Source of the DNA: JAJXWB01 sp046349215
GTDB lineage: Bacteria > Pseudomonadota > Alphaproteobacteria > Rhizobiales > Beijerinckiaceae
Direction of reading: 5' to 3'
Length of the DNA: 64,000 bases
Assembly: GCA_046349215.1 (NCBI GenBank)
Contig: JAXMCV010000001.1
Span: 1,240,001 to 1,304,000 of the forward strand
The position numbers were made by a program, and so were the translations under genes. Every line of letters begins with the position of its first letter. The stretch's first letter is position 1. Below are positions 29,638 to 39,600 of this stretch, piece by piece. A model generated the notes under the pieces. It worked only from the letters and a program-made list of their open reading frames with translations, searched no databases and was not told where the DNA came from.

Positions 29638-29694
29638 GAAGTCGGCAGTTGCCGACTTCGACTTCGATGCGCAAATCGGCAACAGCCGATTTGC
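29638..29694. repeat. Two tandem related hairpins
   Basis: First hairpin: GAAGTCGGCA (29638-29647), loop GT, TGCCGACTTC (29650-29659). Second: GCAAATCGGC (29671-29680), loop AACA, GCCGATTTGC (29685-29694). The stems share an A(A/G)TCGGC core, so one may be a diverged copy of the other. Function unknown. Confidence 0.6.
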
Positions 29695-29993
29695 CGGCGG
29701 GGAGGCATTCGCGTTCCTGGAAACGGCGGCGTGGAAGACTGCGTTGCTGACAGAAGCGATGCGCCGTCATGGCCGGCCTTGTGCCGGGCATCCACGCTGG
29801 GCCGTCCTCGAAGACTTGGGCGCCTGAAGCATTGTTATGCTCGGCGCTAGTTACAGCTCACATTGACGTGGATGGTCGGGACATAGGCAAGCGAAGCAAC
29901 GCCGTCACGGCTTTGCCGGCCATGACGCGCGGAGGCAGATCCTCCCTCACCCGGCTCCTGCCCGCCCCCGCCTTGACGCCCACGCCCGTACTG

Positions 29994-30007
29994 TTTATAT
30001 GTAAACC
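29994..30007. promoter_or_regulatory. Short palindrome upstream of acyl-CoA dehydrogenase gene
   Basis: GTTTATATGTAAAC has arms GTTTA/TAAAC around a 4-bp centre, 57 bp upstream of the start of the first beta-oxidation gene. Position and A/T content suit an operator or a promoter -10 region. The regulator is unknown, and the short length makes chance possible. Confidence 0.35.
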
Positions 30008-30064
30008 ATCTTGGGCGACGCCGGTCCCAGAACGCTGGCGCGCGGGAAACATGCGGAGCTTTCC

Positions 30065-31858
30065 ATGCCGATCTACAGGGCCCCGGTCGAGGACGTGCTG
30101 TTCCTGCTCGACGACGTGCTGCACTACGAGCGCTACGGCAACCTGCCCGGCTTCGCCGACGCCTCGCGCGACGTGGTGGAAGCGGTGCTGAACGAAGGCG
30201 CCAAGATCGCCGAGCAGGTGCTGCAGCCACTGAACCTTGTCGGCGACCGCGAGGGTTGCAAGCGCGCCGCCGATGGATCGGTGACGACGCCCAAGGGCTT
30301 CAAGGAAGCCTTCAAGGCCTATGGCGAGGGCGGCTGGATCAGCCTGCCGATGCCCGCTGAATACGGCGGCCAGGCGCTGCCGCACGTGCTGTCGCAGGCC
30401 GTGTCGGAATTCATGAATTCCGCCAACCAGGCTTTCGCCATGTATCCCGGCCTGACCTCGGGCGCGGTCGCCGCCATTCTCGCGCGCGGTTCGGAAGAGC
30501 AGAAGCAGCTCTACGCCACGCGCATGATCGAGGGCCGCTGGACCGGCACGATGAACCTGACCGAGCCGCATTGCGGCACCGACCTCGGCCTTTTGAAGAC
30601 CAAGGCCGTGCCCAACGGCGACGGCTCCTATTCGATCACCGGCCAGAAGATCTTCATCTCGGCCGGCGAACACGACATGGCCGAGAACATCATCCATCTC
30701 GTGCTGGCGCGCATCGAAGGCGCGCCGGCCGGCGTGAAGGGCATTTCGCTGTTCATCGTGCCGAAATTCGAGGTCTCGAACGACGGCGCGATCGGCAAGC
30801 GCAACGCGGTCGTCTGCGGCTCGCTCGAACACAAGATGGGCATCCACGGCAACGCCACCTGCGTCCTTAACTACGACGGCGCGAAGGGCTGGCTGCTCGG
30901 CGAGGCGAACAAGGGGCTCGCCGCCATGTTCGTGATGATGAACGAAGCGCGCCTCGGCGTCGCCTGCCAGGGCCTCGCGCAATCCGAAGCCGCCTACCAG
31001 AACGCGGTCGAATACGCCCGCGAGCGCCTGCAGGGCCGCTCGATTTCCGGCGTGAAGGAGGCCGACAAGGCCGCCGATCCGATCATCGTGCATCCCGACG
31101 TGCGGCGCATGCTGCTGGAGATCAAGGCGTTCAACGAGGGCGCGCGCGCCTTCATGCTGTGGACGGCGCTGGAAGCCGACATCCTGCATCGTTCGCCTGA
31201 CGAGAATGCGCGCAAGGCCGCCGACGATCACCTCGGCCTGATGACGCCGGTGCTGAAGGGCGTGCTGACCGACATCGGCTTCGACAATGCGGTCAAGGCG
31301 CAGCAGGTGTTCGGCGGCCACGGCTATGTCGGCGAATACGGCATGGACCAGTTCGTGCGCGATGCGCGCATCGCCATGATCTACGAGGGCGCCAACGGCA
31401 TCCAGGCGCTCGACCTCGTCGGCCGCAAGCTGCCGAAGGACGGCGGACGCGCTGTCATGGCCTTCTTTAAGAAGGTCGGCGACTACGTGCAGGAAAAGAG
31501 CGCCGACGAGAACCTGAAGCCGTTCGCCGCGCCGCTCGGCAAGGCGCTCGGCGACCTGCAGAAGGCGACGATGTGGTTCATGGCCAACGGCATGAAGAAC
31601 CCGGACAATGCCGGTGCCGGATCCTCCGACTACATGCACCTCTTCGGCCTGGTGGCGCTCGGCTACATGTGGGCGCAGATCGCCGAGGGCGCGCTCGCCC
31701 GCAAGGCGCGTGACCCCTCGCAGGCGGCGCAGATGGACGCCAAGCTGACGACGGGCCGCTTCTTCGTGGAGCGCATGCTGCCGGAAACGTCGCTGCGGCT
31801 GCAGCGCATCGAGACGGGCGCGGCCACGATGATGGCGATGCCGGCGGAAGCGTTCTGA
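30065..31858 (+). CDS. Acyl-CoA dehydrogenase, large (about 600 aa) type
   Basis: 597 aa starting MPIYRAPVEDVLFLL. It is the large acyl-CoA dehydrogenase class (as in AcdA/DmdC/FadE12-like proteins) with an extra C-terminal domain of roughly 130 residues. NLTEPHCGTDLG and ITGQKIFISAGEHD match the flavin and substrate loops; MIYEGANGIQALDLVGRK near residue 440 carries the catalytic Glu of the YEG motif. It feeds enoyl-CoA into the hydratase of the FadB/FadJ-like protein two genes downstream. ATG at 30065 is preferred over an in-frame ATG 54 bp upstream because family members begin at this sequence. Confidence 0.9.
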   Translation: MPIYRAPVEDVLFLLDDVLHYERYGNLPGFADASRDVVEAVLNEGAKIAEQVLQPLNLVGDREGCKRAADGSVTTPKGFKEAFKAYGEGGWISLPMPAEYGGQALPHVLSQAVSEFMNSANQAFAMYPGLTSGAVAAILARGSEEQKQLYATRMIEGRWTGTMNLTEPHCGTDLGLLKTKAVPNGDGSYSITGQKIFISAGEHDMAENIIHLVLARIEGAPAGVKGISLFIVPKFEVSNDGAIGKRNAVVCGSLEHKMGIHGNATCVLNYDGAKGWLLGEANKGLAAMFVMMNEARLGVACQGLAQSEAAYQNAVEYARERLQGRSISGVKEADKAADPIIVHPDVRRMLLEIKAFNEGARAFMLWTALEADILHRSPDENARKAADDHLGLMTPVLKGVLTDIGFDNAVKAQQVFGGHGYVGEYGMDQFVRDARIAMIYEGANGIQALDLVGRKLPKDGGRAVMAFFKKVGDYVQEKSADENLKPFAAPLGKALGDLQKATMWFMANGMKNPDNAGAGSSDYMHLFGLVALGYMWAQIAEGALARKARDPSQAAQMDAKLTTGRFFVERMLPETSLRLQRIETGAATMMAMPAEAF

Positions 31859-31956
31859 TTTTGCGGATTTCGGCAGGAGCGGTTCGGCGGTAGGATCGGC
31901 ATCTCCGATCGAGCCGCCGAAGAAGCCCGAGCCGAACGCCAACATGGGGAGAGACT

Positions 31957-33165
31957 ATGCCCGAAGCTTACATCTATGACGCCGTTCGCACGCCGCGCGG
32001 TCGCGGCAAGGAGGACGGCTCCCTGCACGAGGTTTCGACGCTGCAGCTCGCCGCCGGCGCGCTGCGCGAGATCAAGGACCGCAACCAGCTCGATACCAAG
32101 CTGATCGACGACGTCATCCTTGGCTGCGTCGATACCGTCGGCGAATCCGGCTCTGACATCGCGCGCGCCGCGGCGCTCGCTGCCGGCCTCGGCGACCATA
32201 CGCCCGGCGTGCAGATCAACCGCTTCTGCGCGTCGGGCCTCGACGCCGTGAACTTCGCTTCCGCGCAGGTCATGTCCGGTCAGCACGATCTCGCCATCGG
32301 CGGCGGCGTGGAAAGCATGAGCCGCGTCGGCATGGGTTCGGAAGGCGGCGCGTGGCCGGTCGATCCGTCGATCGCCATACCCGCCTATTTCATGCCGCAG
32401 GGCGTGTCGGCGGATCTGATCGCCACAAAGTATGGTTTCTCGCGCGACGACGTCGACGCCTACGCCATCGAATCGCAGAAGCGCGCCGCGCAGTCCTGGA
32501 AGGAAGGCCGCTTCAAGAAGACCGTGACGCCGGTGCGCGACGTCAACGGCGTGACCATCCTCGATCACGACGAGCACATGCGGCCCGACGCCAACATGCA
32601 GTCGCTCGCGTCGCTGAAGCCCTCCTTCACGATGATGGGCGAACAGGGCGGCTTCGATGCGGTTGCGATCCAGCGCTATCCGGAAGTGGAGGCGATCAAC
32701 CACGTGCATCACGCCGGCAATTCGAGCGGAATCGTCGATGGCGCCGCGGCGCTGCTGATCGGCTCGGCGGAAGCAGGCAAGAAGACCGGCATGAAGCCTC
32801 GCGCCAGGATCAAGGCCTTCTGCAACATCGGCTCGGAGCCGGCGATCATGCTGACGGGCCCGGTCGACGTGACGAAGAAGCTGCTGGCGCGCGCCGGCAT
32901 GAGCATCAAGGACATCGACCTGTTCGAGGTCAACGAGGCTTTCGCTTCCGTGGTGCTGCGCTACCTGCAGGCCTTCGATCTCGATCCGGCGAAGGTCAAT
33001 CCGTGCGGCGGCGCGATCGCCATGGGCCATCCGCTCGGCGCGACCGGCGCGATGCTCGTCTCCACCGCGCTCGACGAACTGGAGCGCACCGGCAAGCAGA
33101 CGGCGCTCATCACCTTGTGCATCGGCGCCGGCATGGGCACGGCGACGATCATCGAGCGCGTCTAA
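31957..33165 (+). CDS. Acetyl-CoA C-acyltransferase (thiolase)
   Basis: 402 aa, the usual length of thiolases. The acyl-accepting Cys is C91 in NRFCASGLDAV. NEAFA, the CGGAIAMGHPLGATGA block with catalytic His, and CIGAGMGTA with the second Cys complete the active site. The AYIYDAVRTPRGRGK start resembles the FadA/FadI branch that cleaves 3-ketoacyl-CoA rather than biosynthetic PhaA. It is placed between the acyl-CoA dehydrogenase and FadB/FadJ-like genes, so a degradative role fits. It has a good ribosome binding site (GGGGAGA, 7 bp upstream). Confidence 0.92.
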   Translation: MPEAYIYDAVRTPRGRGKEDGSLHEVSTLQLAAGALREIKDRNQLDTKLIDDVILGCVDTVGESGSDIARAAALAAGLGDHTPGVQINRFCASGLDAVNFASAQVMSGQHDLAIGGGVESMSRVGMGSEGGAWPVDPSIAIPAYFMPQGVSADLIATKYGFSRDDVDAYAIESQKRAAQSWKEGRFKKTVTPVRDVNGVTILDHDEHMRPDANMQSLASLKPSFTMMGEQGGFDAVAIQRYPEVEAINHVHHAGNSSGIVDGAAALLIGSAEAGKKTGMKPRARIKAFCNIGSEPAIMLTGPVDVTKKLLARAGMSIKDIDLFEVNEAFASVVLRYLQAFDLDPAKVNPCGGAIAMGHPLGATGAMLVSTALDELERTGKQTALITLCIGAGMGTATIIERV

Positions 33166-33177
33166 CAGCAATCAATC

Positions 33178-33268
33178 CGTCATTGCGAGGAGCGAAGCGA
33201 CGAAGCAATCCAATTCCAGACCCGGACTAGCGCCGCTGGTGGATTGCTTCGCTTCGCTCGCAATGACG
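33178..33268. repeat. Large inverted repeat of Rhizobiales intergenic type
   Basis: The left arm (33178-33212) begins CGTCATTGCGAGGAGCG and ends AAGCAATCCA; the right arm (33240-33268) is its near-perfect reverse complement, from TGGATTGCTTCGC to CGCAATGACG. The loop is 27 bp. It fills the whole gap between thiolase and FadB/FadJ-like genes. The same module occurs in the gap at 21336-21366. It could fold as a strong RNA stem between the two coding parts of the transcript. Confidence 0.85.
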
Positions 33269-33289
33269 ACTTCCGACAGGGAGGCGAAC

Positions 33290-35494
33290 ATGAACCTCAC
33301 AAACTTCAAATTCGACAAGGATTCCGACGGCATCGTCAGGCTCGTGTGGGACATGCCGGGCAAGCCCATGAACGTGCTCGACCAGTCGCTGATGGACGAA
33401 CTGGACAAGATCGTCGATCACGTCTCGTCCGACGCCTCGATCAAGGGCGTCGTGCTGACATCGGGCAAGGACGCATTCTGCGCCGGCGCCGATCTCTCCA
33501 TGATGGAAGCCGGCCGTCGCCAGTTTGCCGATGCGGTGAAGACGCGCGGCGAGGAAGCGGCGATGAAGGAATTCGCCGAACAGGCCGGACGCGGCAATCG
33601 CGTGTTCCGCCGCATCGAGACCTGCGGCAAGCCGTGGGCTGCAGCCGTCAACGGCGTCGCGCTCGGCGGCGGCTTCGAGATCACGCTGGCCTGCCATTAC
33701 CGCGTGCTGGCCGACAATGCGAAGACGCAGGTCGGCCTGCCGGAAGTGAAGGTCGGCCTGTTCCCCGGCGCCGGCGGCACGCAGCGCATTCCGCGCCTGA
33801 TGGCGACGCCGGACGCGCTTCAATTCCTGTTCAAGGGCGATTCATGGAAGCCCGCCAAGGCCAAGCAGATGAACCTCGTGCACGAGGTCGCGCCCGAGGC
33901 TGAGATCGTCGAAAAGGCCAAGGCTTGGATCAAGGGCGGCGGCAAGGCGGTCGCGCCGTGGGACGAGAAGAATTTCAAGTTCCCGTCGGGCAAGATCTTC
34001 ACGCCCATGGGCATGATGATCTGGCCGCCGGCTAACGCGATCTACCGCAAGGAGACTTACGACAATTATCCGGCGGTCAAGGCGATCCTGAAATGCGTCT
34101 ATGAGGGTCTGCAACTGCCGATCGACCAGGCATTGCGCGTCGAGTCGCGCTACTTCGCGCAGATCATGCGCTCGAAGGAAGCGGCCGCGATGATCCGCTC
34201 GCTGTTCCTGTCGATGGGCGAACTGAACAAGGGCGCGCGCCGGCCGAAGGCCGAGCCCAAGACGAATTTGAAGAAGATCGGTGTGATCGGCGCGGGCTTC
34301 ATGGGCGCGGGCATCGCCTATGTGACGGCCATGGCCGGCGCCGAAGTCGTGCTTGTCGACCGCGACCAGGCAGCTGCCGACAAGGGCAAGGGGCATTCCG
34401 ACGCGCTGATTTCCGCGCGTGTCGCCAAAGGCCGCGCCAAGGAAGCCGACAAGGAAGCGCTCCTGTCGCGCATCAAGGCGACGGGCGATTATGCCGACCT
34501 CAAGGGCTGCGACCTGATCGTCGAGGCCGTCTTCGAGGATCGCGGCGTCAAGGCCGAGACGACGAAGAAAGCGCAAGCCGTGCTCGGTGCGGACGTGATC
34601 TTCGCCTCCAACACGTCGACGCTGCCGATCACCTCGCTGGCGACCGAAGCGGGCAAGCCGGAAAATTTCATCGGCATCCACTTCTTCTCGCCGGTCGACA
34701 AGATGATGCTGGTCGAGATCATCATGGGCGAAAAGACGGGCGACAGGGCGCTCGCCACCGCGCTCGACTTCGTGCGCCTCATCAAGAAGACGCCGATCGT
34801 CGTCAACGATACGCGGGGCTTCTTCGCCAATCGCTGCGTCGGCCGCTACGTGGCGGAAGGCCATTTGATGCTGATGGAAGGCGTGCCGCCGGCGATGATC
34901 GAGAATGTCGCGCGCATGGCCGGCATGCCGGTCGGCCCGCTGTCGCTCAACGACGAAGTGGCGATCGACCTTTCGTGGAAGATCGTGCAGGCGACCAAGA
35001 AGGATCTCGGCGAACAGGCCGTCGATCCGGCGCAGGAAAAGCTCATCAAGACGCTGGTCGTCGACCACGAGCGTTTCGGCCGCAAGAACGGCAAGGGTTT
35101 CTACGATTATCCGCAGGGCGGCAAGAAGAAGCTGTGGCCTGGCCTCGGCGACCTTCAGGCCAAGAAACTCGATCCCGACACGATCGACGTGAACGAACTG
35201 AAGCAGCGCTTCCTGGTCGTGCAGGCGGTCGAAGCCGCCCGCACGATCGCCGAGGGCGTCGTCACCGATCCGCGCGAGGCCGATGTCGGTTCGATTCTCG
35301 GATTCGGGTTCGCGCCGTTCACTGGCGGCGCGATCTCCTACATCGACTTCATGGGCACGAAGGCTTTTGTCGCACTGTGCGACAGGCTGACGGCCAAATA
35401 CGGCGACCGTTTCGTCCCGCCGCCGGTCCTGCGCGAGATGGCGAAAACCGGCGAGACCTTTTACGCGAAATTCGCACCGAAAAAGGCGGCGTGA
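33290..35494 (+). CDS. Bifunctional enoyl-CoA hydratase / 3-hydroxyacyl-CoA dehydrogenase (FadB/FadJ-like)
   Basis: 734 aa. The N-terminal crotonase domain (1-200) has VLTSGKDAFCAGADLSMM and NGVALGGGFEITLACHYR for CoA and oxyanion binding, and GLPEVKVGLFPGAGGTQRIPR with the catalytic Glu. A linker follows, then the 3-hydroxyacyl-CoA dehydrogenase domain: KIGVIGAGFMGAGIAYV (NAD binding, near 325) and GIHFFSPVDKMMLVEII with catalytic His, then two helical C-terminal domains. Together with the adjacent thiolase it forms the trifunctional beta-oxidation unit. The ATG at 33290 with GGGAGGCGAAC upstream is chosen; the 17 in-frame codons before it lie in the intergenic repeat. Confidence 0.92.
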   Translation: MNLTNFKFDKDSDGIVRLVWDMPGKPMNVLDQSLMDELDKIVDHVSSDASIKGVVLTSGKDAFCAGADLSMMEAGRRQFADAVKTRGEEAAMKEFAEQAGRGNRVFRRIETCGKPWAAAVNGVALGGGFEITLACHYRVLADNAKTQVGLPEVKVGLFPGAGGTQRIPRLMATPDALQFLFKGDSWKPAKAKQMNLVHEVAPEAEIVEKAKAWIKGGGKAVAPWDEKNFKFPSGKIFTPMGMMIWPPANAIYRKETYDNYPAVKAILKCVYEGLQLPIDQALRVESRYFAQIMRSKEAAAMIRSLFLSMGELNKGARRPKAEPKTNLKKIGVIGAGFMGAGIAYVTAMAGAEVVLVDRDQAAADKGKGHSDALISARVAKGRAKEADKEALLSRIKATGDYADLKGCDLIVEAVFEDRGVKAETTKKAQAVLGADVIFASNTSTLPITSLATEAGKPENFIGIHFFSPVDKMMLVEIIMGEKTGDRALATALDFVRLIKKTPIVVNDTRGFFANRCVGRYVAEGHLMLMEGVPPAMIENVARMAGMPVGPLSLNDEVAIDLSWKIVQATKKDLGEQAVDPAQEKLIKTLVVDHERFGRKNGKGFYDYPQGGKKKLWPGLGDLQAKKLDPDTIDVNELKQRFLVVQAVEAARTIAEGVVTDPREADVGSILGFGFAPFTGGAISYIDFMGTKAFVALCDRLTAKYGDRFVPPPVLREMAKTGETFYAKFAPKKAA

Positions 35495-35510
35495 CGCTAC
35501 CCATCCCGGA

Positions 35511-35549
35511 AGCCCCGCCTGGTCGAACGGCCAGGCGGGGCTTTCCTTT
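35511..35549 (+). terminator. Intrinsic terminator after the beta-oxidation genes
   Basis: AGCCCCGCCTGG and CCAGGCGGGGCT form a perfect 12-bp stem around an 8-nt loop, followed by TTTCCTTTG. It lies 17 bp after the stop of the FadB/FadJ-like gene, so it probably ends that transcript. Confidence 0.8.
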
Positions 35550-35638
35550 GCGCAGGCGGCAGAGCATTGCGCGGAACGCCCGCTTGGGTTGCGCGGCGGC
35601 GGATCGACAAGATCGGCTTCTGTCGTAATCTGCCCTGC

Positions 35639-36073
35639 ATGTCCGAAAGCCGCCCAAGCCATCTCACCATCATGACGCCGGCCGCGCGCCTGCTCGGACG
35701 CGAATGGCTCGATTGCGACAGGACGACCGGCGTGTCGCGTTCTCGCTTTCACGCGCCGCCGGAATTCGCGAACCGCCACGGCACGGTGCATGGCGGGTTT
35801 CTCGCGGCCATGCTCGATTCGGCCGCAGGCCTTGCCGTACTGGACACGCTGCCGTCGGAACTGAGCATGGTGACGGCGCGGCTCGACACTGAATATCTCA
35901 AGCCCGCGCCGGTCGGCGCGTTCGAAGCTAGCGCCCGCGTGGCGGCGCGCGATGAACGCAATGTGTTCATCGACGCGGAACTCGCGACGCCGGATGGAAC
36001 GATCGTGGCGCGGGCCCGCGCCACGATGCGCATCGTGAAAAGACGAAACAGTCAAGCCGGGAGGACGGCATGA
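35639..36073 (+). CDS. PaaI family hotdog thioesterase
   Basis: 144 aa. A hotdog-fold thioesterase of the PaaI/YdiI group: EFANRHGTVHGGFLAAMLDSAAG is the signature segment, with the HGG turn and the catalytic acidic residue on the following helix; ARLDTEYLKPAPVG forms the next strand pair. It should hydrolyse acyl- or aryl-CoA thioesters in the cytoplasm. The start at 35639 (MSESRPSHLTIM) is chosen to match family length; longer in-frame codons upstream are in the post-terminator spacer. Its TGA overlaps the ATG of the next gene. Confidence 0.87.
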   Translation: MSESRPSHLTIMTPAARLLGREWLDCDRTTGVSRSRFHAPPEFANRHGTVHGGFLAAMLDSAAGLAVLDTLPSELSMVTARLDTEYLKPAPVGAFEASARVAARDERNVFIDAELATPDGTIVARARATMRIVKRRNSQAGRTA

Positions 36074-36696
36074 GCCGCAAGATCAATTATTATTTCACGC
36101 TGGTCTCGCCCTGGGCCTATATCGGCGACGCTTTGTTCAAGAGCATCGTCCGCAAGCATGGCGTCGCGGTGGACTATCGCCCCGTCAATCTCGGCAGGCT
36201 GTTCCCGAATTCCGGCGGACTGCCGCTCGGCCAGCGCCACCCGCTGCGCCAGCAATACAGGCTCGTCGAACTGCAGCGCTGGCGCGAGAAGCGCGGCCTC
36301 TCTTTCGCGATCAAGCCGAACAACTGGCCGTTCGATCCTTCGCTCGGCGATCGCTGCGCGCTGGCGCTCGTTCAGGCAGGCTTCGATCCTGCAGGCTTCA
36401 TATCGGCGGCATTCAGATGCGTCTTCGAACAGGAGCGCGGACTCGCCGATCGCGCCGTCATCGCAGATGTCCTGAAGGCGTGCGGCGCGGATGCCGAGAA
36501 AATTCTGGCGGCTGCGGAATCGGATTCCGTGAAGGCCGCCTACGACGGCAATTACGACCGCGCCCTCGCCGACGGCGCATTCGGCTCCCCGTCCTACGTG
36601 CTCGACGGAGAGGTGTTCTGGGGACAGGATCGGCTGGAACTCCTCGACGACGCGCTGGCGAGCGGCAGGAAGGCGTTCACGCCGGCGGGGGCGTAA
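36070..36696 (+). CDS. 2-hydroxychromene-2-carboxylate isomerase family (GST kappa/DsbA fold)
   Basis: 208 aa. INYYFTLVSPWAYIGDALF replaces the CxxC of DsbA with the S-P-W-x-Y found in NahD/HCCA isomerases, where Ser activates glutathione. KPNNWPFDPSLGDRCALAL and the C-terminal GAFGSPSYVLDGEVFWGQDRL are typical. NahD-type enzymes isomerise hydroxychromene carboxylates in naphthalene degradation, but many chromosomal members have unknown substrates, so a generic glutathione-dependent isomerase is the safer call. Overlaps the thioesterase gene (ATGA). Confidence 0.87.
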   Translation: MSRKINYYFTLVSPWAYIGDALFKSIVRKHGVAVDYRPVNLGRLFPNSGGLPLGQRHPLRQQYRLVELQRWREKRGLSFAIKPNNWPFDPSLGDRCALALVQAGFDPAGFISAAFRCVFEQERGLADRAVIADVLKACGADAEKILAAAESDSVKAAYDGNYDRALADGAFGSPSYVLDGEVFWGQDRLELLDDALASGRKAFTPAGA

Positions 36697-39600
36697 TCAT
36701 TCCGCCGCGCTGCGCGTGACGCGCCATTGCGCCAGCAACGAACGCAGGGCCGCGGGCCGCAGCGGCTTGGCGAGGATACGGATGTCGCGCGCGGCCGCGG
36801 CGTCGCGCAATTCCTCTCCGCGGTCGGCGGTCACCAGCACGGCAGGAATGTCCTCGCCGAATTCGCCGCGCAGCGCCGCGATGACGGAAAGCCCGTTGTC
36901 GCCGTCGAGATGGTAATCGGCGATCAATGCGCCAGGGCGCGGCTCGCCGGAGCGGAATGCGGCCGCCGCCTCGGCGCGCGTCGCCGCCGTCAGGACGTTG
37001 CAGCCCCAGCCTTCCAGCATGATGCGCATGCCGTCGAGAATACGCGGTTCGTTGTCGATCGCGAGCACGACGAGGCCCGTCAGCGCCGTGGGCGCAGCGG
37101 GCTTGTCGCTGGCCGCCGAATCCGGTTCGCTCCAAGTCGCCGGCGCAAGCGGCACGTCGACATGGAACACCGAGCCTGATCCTACGCGTGAGGCGAGGCC
37201 GAGATCGGCTTCCAGCACGCGCGCAAGACGCTCGACGATCGACAGTCCGAGACCGAGGCCCGGCGCGCTGCGCTGGGCAGGTTCGAGCCGCGCGAATTCG
37301 CGAAACACGTCTGCGCGGCTTTCCTCCGGGATGCCGAGGCCGGTGTCCCAGACCTCGAGGCGCACGCGGTCGCCCTTGCGGCGCGCGCCAACGACGACGC
37401 GCCCCTGTGGCGTGTACTTGATGGCGTTTGAAACGAAGTTCTGCAAAAGGCGGCGCAGCAACCGGCGATCCGAGCGCACCGACAGGCTGGAGCGCACGAA
37501 GGCGAGGTCCAGCCCCTTGGCCTTCGCCAGCGGCGCGAATTCGATCTGCAATTGCGAGAAGATGTCGTCGAGCCGAAGCGGCCCGATCTCGGCCTTCATG
37601 GCGCCGGCGTCGAGGCGCGAGATGTCGAGCAGCGCGGTGAGGATTTCCTCGACCGCTTCGAGCGAGGCGTCGACATTGTCGGCGAGCTTGCGCGTTTGCA
37701 GCGGGTCGGCGTTGGCGCGCGCCTGCTCGGACAACGACGTTGCATAGAGCCGCGCCGCGTTGAGCGGCTGCAGGATGTCGTGGCTGGCGGCCGCGAGAAA
37801 GCGCGTCTTCGACAGATTGGCTTCCTCGGCCTGCGACTTGGCGGCGGCGAGTTCCCCGTTCAACCGCTCCAATTCGTTCGTGCGGTCGCGGACGCGCTGC
37901 TCCAGCGTTTCGTTGGTCGCTTCCAGCGCCTCCTCGGCGTCCACCTGCGCCGACACGTCCGTGTATGTCGTCACGACGCCGCCGTCGGGCATTGCGGCGG
38001 AACGTATTTCGATGACGCGCGTCGACGGGAACAGGCGCACGCGAACCGGCCGGCGCTCGTTGAGCAGCAGATCGACGCGCGTCGCCACGAAATCGTCGCC
38101 GACGCCCTCGCCGTAGAGGCCGCGCTGCGCATTGAAGCGCACGATCTCGCCGAGATCGACGCCGACCCGCAGCACTTCGCCGGGCAGGTCGAACAGGTCG
38201 CGGAATTCGCGGTTCCAGCAGATCAAGCGGCGGTCGCGATCGAAGACCGTGATGCCCTGTCGTGCGAAGTCGAGCGCATATTGCAGGAGATCGCGATTGT
38301 ACTGGATGGCGGCGGAGGCTTCGTCGACCAGCCGCAGCGCGGCCTTGTGCGAGACGTTGCGTCGGCGCAGCACCAAGGACAGAACGAGGCGCGAGGAGGC
38401 GGCGCCGATGGCCGATGCCAGCAGCCTTTCGGCGAAGCGCAGCATGTGCACGTCCGCCTCGCCGTTACGGTCGCGTTGCAGGCCGCGGCTCGCAAGGAAC
38501 GTATCGAAGGCGGCGCGCGCCCGCGCGGCCCCGAGATAGCGGGCGACGGTGGCCTCCAGTTCTCCCGACGTGACGCTGGCGCGCCACAGCCGGAACGATC
38601 CCGGCGCAGGCAGGCTCGACTGCCGGACGAAATTGGCGGCCTGCAGCACTTCGAGCCGCGACGGCCGGCGCAGCAGCGATACTGCGACGAACAGGATGAT
38701 GTTGATCGACAGCGAGGCGACGACGCCGTGCACGAGTTGCGGCAATTCCACGCCGAGCAGCGCCGTCGGCTTCAGCGCTGGCAGGCCGAAGGCGCCTCCG
38801 CGTACGATCGACCCGAGCGGCGACCAAGCGTTTTCGATCGACGGCAGGAAGAGCGTATAGGCCCACATTAGCCCGCCGGCCGTCATGCCCGCGATGGCGC
38901 CTTCCTTCGAACCGCCTCGCCAGAACAGGCCGCCGAAGAACGCCGGCGCGATCTGCGCGATACAGGCGAAGGAGATCAGGCCGATCGACACCAAGGCCGC
39001 TTCGGAGGCGACCTGCAGGTAGAAATATCCGAGCGCCAGCACGAGCAGGATGGCGAGGCGGCGCACGACGAGAATGCGCGAGCCGATTTCGCCCGGCCCG
39101 CTCGGATCGATCGTGTCGCGACGGCGCAGCGCGAGCGGCAGCACGAGATCGTTGGAGACCATGATCGACAAGGCCACGCATTCGACGATGATCATGGCGG
39201 TCGAGGCGGAAATGCCGCCGAGCATGGCAAACACCGCGAGCAGATGATCGCCGGCATGGAGCGGCAGCGCCAGGACGGTCATGTCGCGGTTGATCGCGCC
39301 GTCCGCGAAAGTCAGCCTTCCCGCGACGGCGAGCGGCACAACGAAGAGATTGATGGCGATCAGGTAGAGCGGAAAAAGCCAGGATGAAGCACGCAGGTCG
39401 CGCTCGTCGTGGTTTTCCACGACTGTTACGTGGAACTGGCGCGGGAGCAGGACGATGGCGATCGCCGACAGCGCCGTCATGACGAGCATCGTCGGCCAGT
39501 CGACGCGCTGCGTGAAGGTCGAGGCGATGGCGGGGGATTCGGACCCGCGGCGGAACAGATCCTCGAGGCCGCCGAACATGAACCATGTGACCGTCACGCC

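Larger units (their letters stand above)
29481..30064. other. 584-bp gene-free spacer rich in hairpins and repeat modules
   Basis: No credible protein gene is seen on either strand. The first half holds a 10+10 bp hairpin (29501-29522) and two tandem related hairpins (29638-29694). Around 29766-29800 there is a module starting CGTCATGGCCGGCCTTGTGC of the kind dispersed in Rhizobiales genomes, and a partial copy in inverse orientation lies near 29905-29925. The last 70 bp hold the promoter region of the acyl-CoA dehydrogenase gene, with GTTTATATGTAAAC at 29994-30007. Confidence 0.65.

Noticed and set aside
33239..33289. 17-codon N-terminal extension of the FadB/FadJ-like protein
   Set aside because: These codons come from the right arm of a non-coding inverted repeat; the ATG at 33290 has the ribosome binding site.
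33842..36055. 737-codon minus-strand open frame across FadB/FadJ-like and thioesterase genes
   Set aside because: It spans two recognised genes, their terminator and a gap, and its product (many His, Arg, Asp) has no family features.
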